Below are positions 45,838 to 57,239 of a stretch of 64,000 bases of DNA, in pieces; the first letter of the stretch is position 1; every line of letters starts with the position of its first letter. Source of the DNA: Atrichornis clamosus (Eukaryota > Chordata > Aves > Passeriformes > Menuridae); assembly GCA_013400975.1 (NCBI GenBank), contig WBMZ01000385.1, forward strand, positions 1 to 64,000, in the 5' to 3' direction. The notes beneath the pieces were generated by a model. It was not told the DNA's origin, searched no databases, and worked only from the letters and a program-made list of their open reading frames with translations. A program made the position numbers and the translations under genes.

Positions 45838-45962
45838 CCAGGGCAGCGTGTGCCGCCGTCGGCCGCGTGCGGGGCCGGGGCCCGGGGCTCGGCAGCCCTG
45901 GTGCAGCCCGGTGTTCGTGGGCCCCCGGTGCCCGGGGAGCCGTGCCAGAGCCAGGAGCTTTT
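45838..45962. promoter_or_regulatory. Short CpG island-like patch
   Basis: About 15 CpG dinucleotides occur in ~125 bases of >75% GC (for example GCCGCCGTCGGCCGCGTGCG), set in a CpG-poor region. It may be a distal promoter, an enhancer or an unmethylated regulatory island. No exon of a recognisable gene begins here. Confidence 0.55.
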
Positions 45963-45964
45963 AT

Positions 45965-46180
45965 TAGCACTGACTTTCCATGGAGTCGGGAGGGACCTTT
46001 CCACTCGCTTCCCCGGCAGTGCAGCACTGGCTCCACCTCAACATTTGCACCTTATAAAGTGTTGTCATGACCCGACTGGAGCAGTTTATACAAGGCCCTT
46101 CAAGATCCCCGGTAATGAAGAGTAAATAACCGAGGAAAGCTTTCTCTCACTTTGCAGCTTTCTTTCAGTCTCAAAAGAAA
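45965..46180. promoter_or_regulatory. Candidate conserved element flanking the CpG patch
   Basis: Sequence next to the CpG patch carries CTTATAAAGTG (TATA-like), TTGTCATGACCCG, GCAGTTTATACAAGG and AGAGTAAATAACCGAGG (forkhead-like). A TATA-like box 3' of the CpG patch would suit plus-strand initiation. No downstream exon is evident. Confidence 0.25.
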
Positions 46181-46199
46181 TAAAACAACTTACTTAACA

Positions 46200-48770
46200 G
46201 CATTCTTTAATCTTTTGCACCAGTGGCCTCCTTTATAGGGTGTTATACAGAGCCAGTGTAAATCCAACCTCTGTAATGGGGTCAGTGTTTCTCAACAGGT
46301 GTTGGGTGGATACAGTGTAAGATCTATTTTTTCAATAAATGTCAAGCCAGAAAGCTTGCTGTTCATACACAGGCAACGTGAACATGTGGTTCTCTCACGC
46401 GCTCGCCCTCCCCTCCCCGGTACCCCTTTCCTAATCTTGGGGTTTTTTTTTTCCTTTTCCAGCAGCCCACCAAGGTCTCCAATTTAATGAAGGAAAGCAG
46501 CGAAAGCCCATTTGCCTGGTTGAAGAGCACAAGAGCCGCTGATCTGCTATGCTTTGGGCTTACCAGACCCCAAAAAGTATGAAGAAATACTTAATTTTCT
46601 GGAAAGAAATCCTTCCTGCTGCTGTCTTTTCATAGAGGGGCTGCAAAATACTGATGGTGTCAGGAAAGTACAGTAGACAGTGATCCTAAAAGACTCACTG
46701 TGTTGTTTGGGACCAACCTTTGGCCTGATCCTGCAGTTCTTAATTGTTCCCTTCCTAAGGCAAAATGCTCTCTGAGCCAGCAGAAAGCTCACCTGAGTAA
46801 GGAGGACATTCGTGAGCCCATGGCCATCAAGTTTGTTGACCAACAATTTGCTTTTTTCAGCAAGGGCACAGTTTAATGTCCCCTGTGCAATGGTCCAGGA
46901 AATTATATCAGAACTACATTTAAAAATATCCCAATTAGCTACACAATTAGTACCAAGAGAAGCAAGTTATCTAAACAATGTAAATTTTTGCTCATGAGTA
47001 TGACCATTATTTTAAATGGATCTTCTTAAATATTTGTGGTTTGATATAGATAGAAATCCCTGCATGTATCTTAAAGCAAGCTGATGTTGCACAACTGGTT
47101 ACTGCCAGTAATTAATAATTAGGCAGCTCCCGTGGAACTGCTGCTCCTTCCTGATGGCAAAACCTTCCAGAATCCCTGTTCCCCAAATGTTCTGCCCCTA
47201 TGGAAGAGGGGTCCAGAGCATGAACCCTTCTTTGCAGTATTTACTGGTGGCTACAGCAGATCGTGCTGCCTCCCTGCTTGCTTGTCCAAACACCATATGG
47301 GAAATTAATGCAAAATGCTTCTGTGAGCATTCATTGGAATTTAAGAAGGGGAAATCACACTTTGCAATCATTTGGGTTTATCCAGCAAAGTGTTTACTTA
47401 GGTACTTAACTTTAAGCATGTTCTGAAGTCCGCCTCCTGCTCATCAACACGTTTCAGCATCTAAATAAATCCTTAAGCACTTTGCTCTATAAGGGACTGC
47501 AAGAATTGAAGTACACTGAGAAAACATTGGTGGAAACATTCCAGTCGTGACTCAGTGAATTTAACTCTTGTTGAATACTCACTTCTGATTTACAAAGAAG
47601 AGCAAGACACCAATGCCATATGTGCCACCAATTTTAATTCTGTCTCAAAGCCAGCTTAAGGAGAACTTTTTAAAAAGTAAGAGGCTTGTCACAATCATAA
47701 CAAAATCCACCAATACTAATATTTAGCTCAAACCAATTAAAGTTGAAAATCAAGTGTGATGATAACGTGACTGTGCCAGGTGGACAATGCGAAAATCACC
47801 CCAGAGCACCTATTGGTGGAAGTAAAATTAGTAAAGGAGTCCTAAGAGAGAAGGAATGAGGTAATTAACAGCTGTGGGATCAAGTTCTTTACTGGTGGTT
47901 TCCAGGAATGATTAGATGACACCAAAATCAGGAAAGGTCTCCATCAAATTCTTCCATGGTTGAGTAATGATCAAAGTGATTTTCTTCTCATGAACAGTAC
48001 CAGATATTTTGAAGTCAACTGGGATTGTGAGGCAATCCAGTGTGCTATTGAAATAATTTATTTTTTCTGATGAAATTAGGTTTGATTGAAGAAGTTAATC
48101 TGGATTGGAAGACTTCAGAGTTTAAAGAGACATGAGGAAATACAAGATTTGAAGATGTAGCAGAATGCAATTACTTCTAATTCTAAATTAAACACAAATC
48201 AATAGTAATAATAAGAACAACAATCATCATCACCAGGGTGCTCTATTAGTAGCAGGCAGTTATTGGTTAAGGAAAAGAAGTTGAAAACAAGGACAAGAAC
48301 AGAATGATCCCTTCCCTGGTTTGTCCTTCCAGCTCCCAGCAGCCCAGGGACTAAGAAAACCAGATATTACATCCAGACTCCCATTTTTGATAGCCACCAG
48401 TGCATTTATTCACCAATAATTGGTCTAATCCCTTCCTGAACACATTCTTTAGGCCCCCACGATGTTCTGTGGCAGAGATGCTGAATAAATATGATCTCTG
48501 GATATTTGTTCAGATTTTGCAAGCCTAAAACAAATCGTGTCAGAGGATTAAATCCTGGTTGTGCAACCTCAGCCCTCGTGTATCTCGCTGGGAGTTTCAG
48601 CTGTTCCATCTCATTTGCAGTTTGGCATTTCTCTGGGACAGGAGCTGCGTGTTCCTCTAAGTTTTGTTCCACACTGGGTGAGCAAACAGCACTGGGAAGG
48701 AAAAATGGAGCTCATTTCAGCACAGAATTTCAGCACAGACAAGGGCACGTTACTGTCCTAGGGACATACT
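46200..48770. other. Gene-free unique sequence
   Basis: No CR1 remnant or exon recognised. The minus-strand frame at 46,547-46,846 and the plus-strand frame at 47,154-47,426 look like chance. Confidence 0.45.
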
Positions 48771-48773
48771 TGT

Positions 48774-48796
48774 AAAAAAAAAAAAAAAAAAAAAAA
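48774..48796 (+). repeat. Poly(A) run, 23 A
   Basis: A pure run of 23 A residues followed by GGAAAAATATG. It could be the tail of a retrotransposed sequence, but no element body is recognisable upstream. Confidence 0.9.
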
Positions 48797-49112
48797 GGAA
48801 AAATATGTTTGTTTTTCCTGAAAATTACTCATGCATTTACTAAATGTTGCCACAAAAGCAAAATTATGTGAAAAATTGCAAAATGACTAAAAGAGCCCAC
48901 ATCTCTGAGTCTTCACTGGAAATATTGCAGAAAGCTTGCAAGCTTCTAATCAAAAATGAAGGCAACCAAAGCAGACACCTTTTGGGAAAACTCACTGAAC
49001 TAAAGCCTTTAATTTTTGGTTAAATAATGGTTTGGAAAAAAGCTTTCAGGCAACCTAAGAAATGAGTCATTTTCATTTTTTTTACTTCCCAGCAGAGATC
49101 GAGCCCTTAGAC

Positions 49113-49158
49113 AATATTATAGAAGTTTCCTTCAGAAATATTATAGAAGTTTCTTTGA
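49113..49158 (+). repeat. 24-bp tandem duplication
   Basis: AATATTATAGAAGTTTCCTT and AATATTATAGAAGTTTCTTT start 24 bases apart. Confidence 0.9.
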
Positions 49159-49710
49159 GGGAAGGAAGTTGCTCCTGCTTTCAGGCTGAAGTCAATAATT
49201 ATATGGCTTGGTCTTGCTATCCACGTGTGCATGAGAGATGTAGAGAGTAATTTTGTTTATTCTCTAAACCATATTCCAGTTACTGTGGATGTAAACAGCC
49301 ATATAAATGCAGGATTTTCCCAGGTTCAATGCTCGTATTGTTGGCATTTTTTGGTGAGCTCCTGAGTCAGAGATCATTTTAATTTATCCATTTTACATCA
49401 CTCCAGTTCATTCCCTTGTAGTACCTTGGTCTGGTGTTTTAGGTATACCCTGTTATCTATCATCATGACAGCAATGCTAAGCTCAAATTGGTTCTATATC
49501 TTTAATTCTCAGAGAATTGCACAAGTTTCAGGATTTGAATAAAGATCTGAAATGGTTTTAGACAAGGTAATACCAAGAGGGTTCATTTCAACACGTGAGA
49601 CATGTGGGAGGATGAGCACTATTAGTGATAGCAAGACCTGTTTACCTGGGATGTGATCACCAGCAGATACCTTGACCCTAAATTCCCAAAAAGTAAATGC
49701 ATTTTAAGCC

Positions 49711-49728
49711 TTTTTTTTTTTTTTTTTT
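49711..49728 (+). repeat. Poly(T) run, 18 T
   Basis: A pure run of 18 T residues preceding ACGCTTAAAG. Confidence 0.9.
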
Positions 49729-50124
49729 ACGCTTAAAGATGATCTTCTGAAAAAGAAGGCTGGGAATCAGAATAAAACCTCAGCCACTGTGAGCTGACCC
49801 AAAGAAGGATAAAGAATAAAACCCCCAAAGTTTGTAGCTGTGAGGGCTGCTCGCTTGATTAATTTTATTTCAACGAGTGATCTCCGGTTATGAAAGGCTC
49901 TGATTAGGGCAAGAAACTCCAGCTAAGATTTTGCTGACCTGTACTTGCAGGATGTTTGAACATTCTTTGCACCACAAGTGGAAAACTGATGTGGGACTCA
50001 CATTGCAAATAAGGGAGGAAAAGCCTGAAGGGTTTGGAGCTGACTGGCTCGCTCCATAGGGTCTGTTAGGGATAAGAGTGGAAAAAGAGAGGAATCTGCA
50101 AAGGAAGCTGCATTTTAGAGGTCA

Positions 50125-51080
50125 GCAAGCACAGGGGTAAAGTGAGAATTGCCAAAAGTCAAGCTGAGTTAGACCTTGCAAAGGATATTAAAATAAACAA
50201 CAGAAGTTCCTCAAGCAGAAGAATAAAAAGAGAACCAGAAAAGATGACGTGGGTTTGCTGTGCAGTGGGGAGAGCGTTGGGATTCAGAGGAACTGAGTAT
50301 GACTCCCAAAATTAAATGGATGCAGTGAATGTTTTTTCAGCAAGGAAGAGTGTATAGAACATGGGGTAAAGGCTGGATGGCTCGTGAGTGAGTGGGGATG
50401 GAAGTTACCACATTGGAGAAGGGGAAGAAAATTCAGAGGATTCGCTGTGCTGAAATCATGTCCAGAGGGGAAATATCAGCACCCAGAAGAGTGGAAAAAG
50501 TGGCACGATAGAGATAAATGTTTCCAACTGGGGTTACCTGAGCAGCTACAGGTGCCTGAAGCTGTCCCTGGTTATCTGGAAATTTTAGGAAATAAAGAAG
50601 AGAATAAGGGTGATTATAGACAATGAGGTAAAGAATTTTCCTGAGGTAATTTTAACATAAAATATTTCCCTGGTCTTTTTACATTCTCTCAAAAGCATGT
50701 TGTGCTCCAGAGCATGACTTTGGTTATAAAATGAAGAAGGGAGCTTGCACCAAATTGCAACCCAGTAAGAAAACCCAGAGCAAAATATGCTAAAGGGGAG
50801 CTGATCCCATTGTCTGGAATGTTTGGATGGAGGGAGTTTATAGCCGTTCCCCAGGATCCATATTGAGACCAATTCTAAGTGGCGTTCTTAAGAACCACAG
50901 TACCAAAGTCCAGACAAGATTAGACAATGAAGCCAAGTTAATTCTGGAGACTTTATCCTTACAAACGAGGCTCAGTGTAGCACCTGGAAGGAACCAGAGG
51001 ACCCTGAAGGCTGAAGTAATTAGATTTAAGGATAGATTTAAGACATTAGATTTAAGACTGCAAGAGATCAAATTGAGGGA
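50125..51080 (+). mobile_element. Ancient degraded CR1-like LINE, reverse-transcriptase region
   Basis: A plus-strand frame at ~50,143-50,310 reads AKSQAELDLAKDIKINNRSS, like the CR1 pre-RT 'AELNLAKDIK-(D)NK' segment. A second frame at ~50,845-50,940 reads SPGSILRPILSGVLKNHST and then LDNEAKL, like the RT motif PQGS(V/I)LGP(V/I)LF with a later DD-(x)-KL. Stops and frame changes separate them. Sequence to ~51,650 (CTGGAACAAACTTCCTGCAG) may be its 3' part. Confidence 0.6.
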
Positions 51081-51699
51081 ATGAGAGTGAGGATTTCTGC
51101 AAGTCAGAGCCCTATCCTGTTCTGTCCATTCCATTCTATTCCATCCATATAGGTGGGAAAAGAGAGGAAAAGGCAGATGTGATGTCCATATGGGAAGTTA
51201 TGAGGATCTTTCATGGAATAGGGACCTTGCTTGCTTTAGCTCAGCAAAGCAGAGATGGAACAGGGACACAACTGTCCTCTGGGAATGCATCCAGGGAAAC
51301 ACACTGGGAGAAGGGAAAGCTGACTGGATATTGACATACACAGCACATGCTGGCCAGAAGGGCATTTGTGGATTTAGAGGGGAAATAAATGATCTGAAAA
51401 TGTCAAGTTTGCTGAATTTGGTGGTCTCTTGAGACCAAGGCATTTCCATTGGCTGCAAAAGGCCCTGGAACAAACTTCCTGCAGAAGTAGCAGGGTAAGG
51501 AGCAAAGTAATCAAAAAGAGGAAGCAGATCCCAGAAGTTCTTTGCAGTTCCTTGTTTCTGGACTGGTAATTTGAGGCCTTGTCCAGAGCTTATTAAACTG
51601 TGCAGAATTCTCCACAAAGGCCAGCATTTAATACCTGTCCACAGAGCAGCCCTTGGGGAGCAGGAAGTACTAAATATAAGCATTAAATAGTCCAGTGCT

Positions 51700-53200
51700 C
51701 TGTTACACTGGCTTTCCATTCCACTTGGAACTTCCCAAGTCCCCTCCTTCCCTCCCAACCCTACTTTTCAAACACACTTTTACCAGAGAATCAGGACTGA
51801 GCCATAAACTAATTTTCACAGTTTCTAGGCCAGTTGGCACAAACCATGAGCACCAAGCTGCTGACCAAGAGAAGCAGGTATTTAACAGACAATTTTTGTG
51901 TAACTCAGCGATAGTTACAGTTTTACAGAGCCACATAATTTTAGCCTCCAGCAAATATTACAAGGAAGGTTTTATGCTATTAGACCCTGAGTCACTATCA
52001 AGAGCTAATTTTTTGTGTAGTTTCCTCTGTTTACTCCCCTTCCTAATGTCATCACTGTTATTCAAAGAAGTCTGTAGAGCACTGACATGTGGAATAATAA
52101 GAGAAGATCAGTTTATAAACACAGGAAAAAAATCTTTTTTTGTTCATATGCAATATTTTCAAATCAAATAAAACAGTTTACTCTTACCAAGTTTGGCTTT
52201 GGTTTTTCCCAGTTTACATTTTATGAGCAGCCCCTTTCAATATTGTAAACCTCATCCTCTGAGTACTTTTTAATTGAGAGAAAATCTTACAAAAATCAAG
52301 TGAACTATGAATTAAACCTGAGGCTTAACTGACCTGTTTTTTGCCAGCTCTGTGCAAGTCAGGATATGGGACAGTCACTTCCTGCCCTGAAAAAGCAATG
52401 AAACGCTGTCCCAACATACACAGATATAATGAATTGCAGTCCAATATTAAATCTGTGCTATTTCCCAAGCTCTAGATTTGCTGACCCAATCACATGACCA
52501 ATAAATAAAGAGGAAAAAAACCCAAGGATTACTCAAGAGAAAGCATCTAAGCACTATTTAACTGCAGGCAGGGTACAAGGTGCCTCTTTGTGATTAAAAG
52601 CTGTGTTTCATTCTCCCAGGCTAAACTCTGACCGACACAATGCACCAGATTCCACCCAGAGCCTAAATTCATTAAATTTAAGACCAAGAGGGACCATTAG
52701 ATCATCCAGCAGACAACCCAGGCTCTTGCATTTCACCCTGTTAGTCCGACGTGGAGCCCTAAAGCCGGAGCTTCGTTAAATCATAACTGTGCTCACATCG
52801 CCCTGTCCCTGGTAAAAGACCGTGGAGCTCATTAGTTCAGGAGATAAAACAGCCCTTTGGACTTGAACTCTTGGGCTGGTGGCTTTCTGGTTTATGGGAT
52901 GACAGCTTAACAAGCCAAACCCACCACCAGCTCCGAGGTATCTGGTGGGGAATGGCAGTGGACAGGAACGGAACTCCTGAGCCAGAGATTTCTTTAGATG
53001 GCAAGAGTTGCTCTGAAGATCCACAGGTCCCATGGCTGTGAGACCCCAAGAGTGTTGTGATCCTTATCTCTGCCTGGGAATTAAAAATGCTTAGTGTAGG
53101 GCATGGAAATGAAATCTCCACACAAGAGGATGATGATGCTCCGTGACGGCAATTTGGGGAACGTGCCTTGCATTCAGCAAGGGCAAAGGCTGTCATTAAC
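51700..53200. other. Gene-free unique sequence
   Basis: No repeat family or exon chain recognised. The plus-strand frame at 51,695-52,171 has no domain-like content. Confidence 0.45.
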
Positions 53201-53202
53201 CC

Positions 53203-53220
53203 TTTTTTTTTTTTTTTTTT
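53203..53220 (+). repeat. Poly(T) run, 18 T
   Basis: A pure run of 18 T residues followed by AATCTG. Confidence 0.9.
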
Positions 53221-53224
53221 AATC

Positions 53225-56200
53225 TGTAATTAAGAATATCACTCAACTTTCTGTTTTAAAACAGTGTGTTCTCATGAGAGCTCCACAGGTTGTTTGAAAT
53301 CTGGGCCTCTTCCCAGTATTTTTCAGCCAGTTTCCTGAGCTTGCTGACAGAGCTGTCTGGACGGCCACTGGCTCACATTCCTCGCAGTCTCTGCTCCAAG
53401 CCAGCTTCTTTGGGCCCAATTTCAACAAATACAGACGGACCACCACAATCCAGAGCTCAACGTGGGACTGGCACCACATGCCTTTGAGATATTAAACATA
53501 AATCAGCTGTGGCCAGCACAGACAGCTGTGGGCGTTAAGGGAACTGCCAGCTCCATACGCTAAATATGGAGTGGGACAGGGAATGCCAAGGATCGCAGGT
53601 CTTTCTTGAATGCAAATTCAGCTGGAGGAGCAGGAACAGCAGCCAGTTAAACAGATTTCAATAGAAAGCAGGTATTTTCTATTGAATTTGCAGCTGGGAG
53701 GCCTGGGTTCAAGCCAAGACAGGGGACAAGTATCACAATGTTGAGTTGCTTTGCTCGAGACCCAGGAGAAAGAAGCCAATTTTTGCAGGAGCTCATGCTG
53801 GGAAAGCATCACTGCTGGGGACTCTGGTGGCCCTCCAAGTGTTTCCATGCCTCCGTCCTCTGAGCTGGGAGAGCAGTCACTCCTCTGAGCCCTTGGAGGC
53901 GGCACAAACACAAACCTGTTTCCAGAAATTCTGCCTGAGAGGACGTGACTTTTGTCAAGTGTGATATGAGGCCAAGGTGGAGCACAGCATCAACCTGATA
54001 ATTCCTGGAGGTTTTGCTGGCACAGGGAGCAACCCTGATTCCCATGGGAAGCCACAGGGAACCCCACTGTGGGCAGCTGAGGTTTTTGGGCACTCACTGT
54101 GGACTATCCATCCTCATCTCAAGAGCCTGCAAGAGTCAAATGCAAACACAGCCTCGTGGTTTAGGACAACCTGGAGTTCCTGACACGCCGCCGTTGGTTT
54201 TACTTTCTGAATCTGCTGAATTTGTGATCTTTTTATTTGCAGGGGTGTCTTGTTCACACCTCACACCTGTGAACACCAAGGTGTCAGGCTGGGCTATGCC
54301 ATTAAAGATCCCACTCCATCAAAGAGCTACTGTGTCTCCCAATAAAATGCCTCAATAAATTGTGCCTAAACATAGTGCAGAGCCAGTATATATTTTTAAT
54401 GCTGCTTAATTATTAGGTCATTTATTGACAGCGACAACAATATTAAAAACATCATCTGTGGACATACTGAGGAACTCGTTTTTACGTATTTATGCATGTG
54501 AATAACTTTTCTCACGTGCCTCAGTCCTGCTGAGGCTGACAGCTTCCTGGCATTGGAGAAACCTAATCCAAAGCTTATGGATGTGTATCACTAGGAGTCG
54601 GTCTGAGACGCTGCCCAAGGCGATAAGGCTGTGGGGTGCATTTTGGTTCCAAGATACTCCAGCTGTGCTGGCTGCTCTCTATTTGATAGCTCACCTGCCA
54701 GCTCCATCCTGTTCTAAAACATGTTAGATGACAAAAAAGATTAGAAACTGTTCTCATTTCCAGAGCCGTAGCTAAAGCAGGGAACATTATGCTTAGAAAG
54801 AAAACGAAGCACTGAGTGTTTTATTCAGGGATCAGGACATTCCACCAGATTTTGTATGGGAAGTTTACATTGATTACAGACCAGAAACATCTAGTTAAAA
54901 CTCCTGAACCCAGAAGGGATAGAGCAGCCAGCAGCTGGCAGATTTCAGAGGTGGACCCTCGTGGTAGCTTCCTATTACCATGACATCAGGTGGGCTATAA
55001 ACACCCAAACACTGCCACGCTCTCCTGAGTGCCACTGCAGGCTGAGAGTGCTCCACAATCACACCTCACCTACTGGATTTCCTCCTGAAGGAAAGTGTTA
55101 TTGCTGCAAAAGAAGCTGCAGTGAGTTAAGCTGACAGATTTTTAGAAGAGATCTGCGTTTCTGGGATGGAGAGCAGTTGGAGAACAGTCTTGCCTCGTGG
55201 CAAATATTTCTGGTGTCTGGTGTCAAATTTATTGGAAAAGTATCGCTGCCAGTGTCAACTCCAATCTGTGTCAAGGCAAAAGTTGGCATCGGTACCAGTT
55301 CCTGCCAGAGATGGAAAGCTGAGACCTGGAGGAATCCACAGGGGGCTGAATATGGAATTCTGAATATCCCCCTTTAAATCAGACGACAAGGTCAGGGGAA
55401 GGTGCCCCTGCCCTCGGTGCTCCTGGAACCTTTCTCACCCCAGCCCTGGCTGGAAGCAAACGAGTCCCTTCCAGCTTTCAGCATCAAAACTCATCTGTGA
55501 AAACTCTCTGTCTTCATTACAGAATTCCCACATTTTCCATTGTATTTCTATATTATGGCATAGAAGGCAATAAAGAAGAACTCTTGTGAAATGCATTTTC
55601 TCCCCATAGATAAAAACATTAAAATTCTTTGGGCATGAAGTGGTGTCTTAATTTCTAAAATAGCTTCTACCACTTCCTCACCCTATTTTCTCTCATCACC
55701 AGAATCATTTATCTGAAATATTAAATATGAAGGATATGAAGCACTCTACAGAGAATTAAAAAGGAGGTGAACTTGGAACCCCCTGTCTGTAATTATTTTA
55801 AGACTTACACAGTTCTGCAGCTTAAATCTGAGACTCCCCCCTCAGCAGTATTAAGGTTTCTTGAATTCTCAGCAAGTGAGCAAAAAAACTTCGGAGGCTT
55901 GACTTTAATATCTCTTAGCAAAATATTTTTTTTCTCTTTAAGGAGAACAGCAACAAAGATATCTGTCCTTAGGAGAGCAAACTCTGTGTATGGGATACAC
56001 TCTGCAGCCTGGGAGGGTATTGCTATGGATTAGGGCATTTCTGGCAGGCAGAATAAATCCATAATCCTAATGCCTGACAATATTTTCAATATTGGACTTA
56101 CTTTATAAATACAAGTGTGGAAGGTTTTTATGGCACAGAATTACGACAGCAGACAAAACTTGTTTTCTAGTATTTAATAGTTCCATTTAACAGAAGCCAA

Positions 56201-57200
56201 ATTTTGGAGCCAAGGACTAAAAAACAAGAGAGCAGGATGTTGCAATTGCCTGGGTTCATGACAAAAGGTGAGCTGAGCAGCAGAACTTCTCAGGGTGTAA
56301 ATGTTTTAATTTTACCTATTGAGAGGCATCGCTTTTCACTCTTGGTAAGAGGAATAAAAAGAGCGCATTTATTTTTGATTGGAAAAGGTGGAAGAGTGGA
56401 AGTGGCAGCTCCTTCTTTCCTTTTCACAGGAGTAAGTTGTGTTATCCTGCTGCTCGTGCCTCTCTGCAGCCTGATTGTCCTCAGCAGAGACCCCACCTCA
56501 TCCCTGTCCCCTGAGCTCTCTTATCCTCCTTTAACTTTTCGCATGTTCCCTGAACTGAAATGTCCCTCCAGTAACACGTGTCAGACACAGGGGATAAGAT
56601 AAGACTTGTAATATATCTGTCTGATTTCTTTCCTTCCAATGACAATAAAGAGATACAGCTGAATTCTTTCCTCGCTTCCATATCAGCAAAAAAAAAAAAT
56701 CTTGGGGGAAAAGAAATCCCTTTTGAAGAGGTTATTGGCTATTAGAGGATTGTTGCAGCTTTGTGGAAGCTTGAAAGACAGAAAATATCTCTATGAAAAT
56801 AAAATCAGGAAAACAAAGTTTCTGAAGTTTTAGTTTTCCACATTAGGATTGTAAAAATTAATCTACTTCCTTGGAGACAGGAAATAGAAGGAATTTCCTT
56901 TGTCAGGAAGGAAGAAAAGGAGAGTAGATCTGGTACCTGCTTCCTGAGAGCGACTTAGCAGCTAAGCCTGAGGAAGGGACCTGACACTAATTTAAGTTTA
57001 ATCTCAGACTAAAACTCCCAGAATTCATTAAGGTAACCCTGCCACAGCACAAATCCACCACAGCTCTCTTGGGCACAAGATTTATAATGATCTTGTTAAA
57101 ACCCAGGCAGCTGGAAATGATGGCGACAACTCAGAAAACTAAAGCCCTGTTTTCTTTTTTGCTGTCTCCCTTAATGCAGCAATGTGCAAGGGTTAAGGGG
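53225..57200. other. Gene-free unique sequence
   Basis: No repeats beyond short A/T runs and no exon-like blocks with matching splice signals on either strand. Confidence 0.45.
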
Positions 57201-57205
57201 TTTTT

Positions 57206-57234
57206 AATAATATTAATAATAATAATAATAATAA
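57206..57234 (+). repeat. (AAT)n microsatellite
   Basis: AATAATATTAATAATAATAATAATAATAA-type trinucleotide run, about nine units with one interruption. Confidence 0.93.
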
Positions 57235-57239
57235 TTTGT

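Noticed and set aside
45446..46036. 196-codon minus-strand open frame over the CpG patch
   Set aside because: Open mainly because GC-rich DNA is stop-poor. The Pro/Arg/Ala run is what any CpG island gives, and the 61-bp duplication lies inside it.
48774..48796. Poly(A) run as the tail of a processed pseudogene
   Set aside because: No coding remnant is recognisable in the ~1 kb upstream on the plus strand and no target-site duplication is evident.
51198..51758. 186-codon minus-strand open frame
   Set aside because: It lies antisense to the probable decayed CR1 3' region and has no protein-like features.
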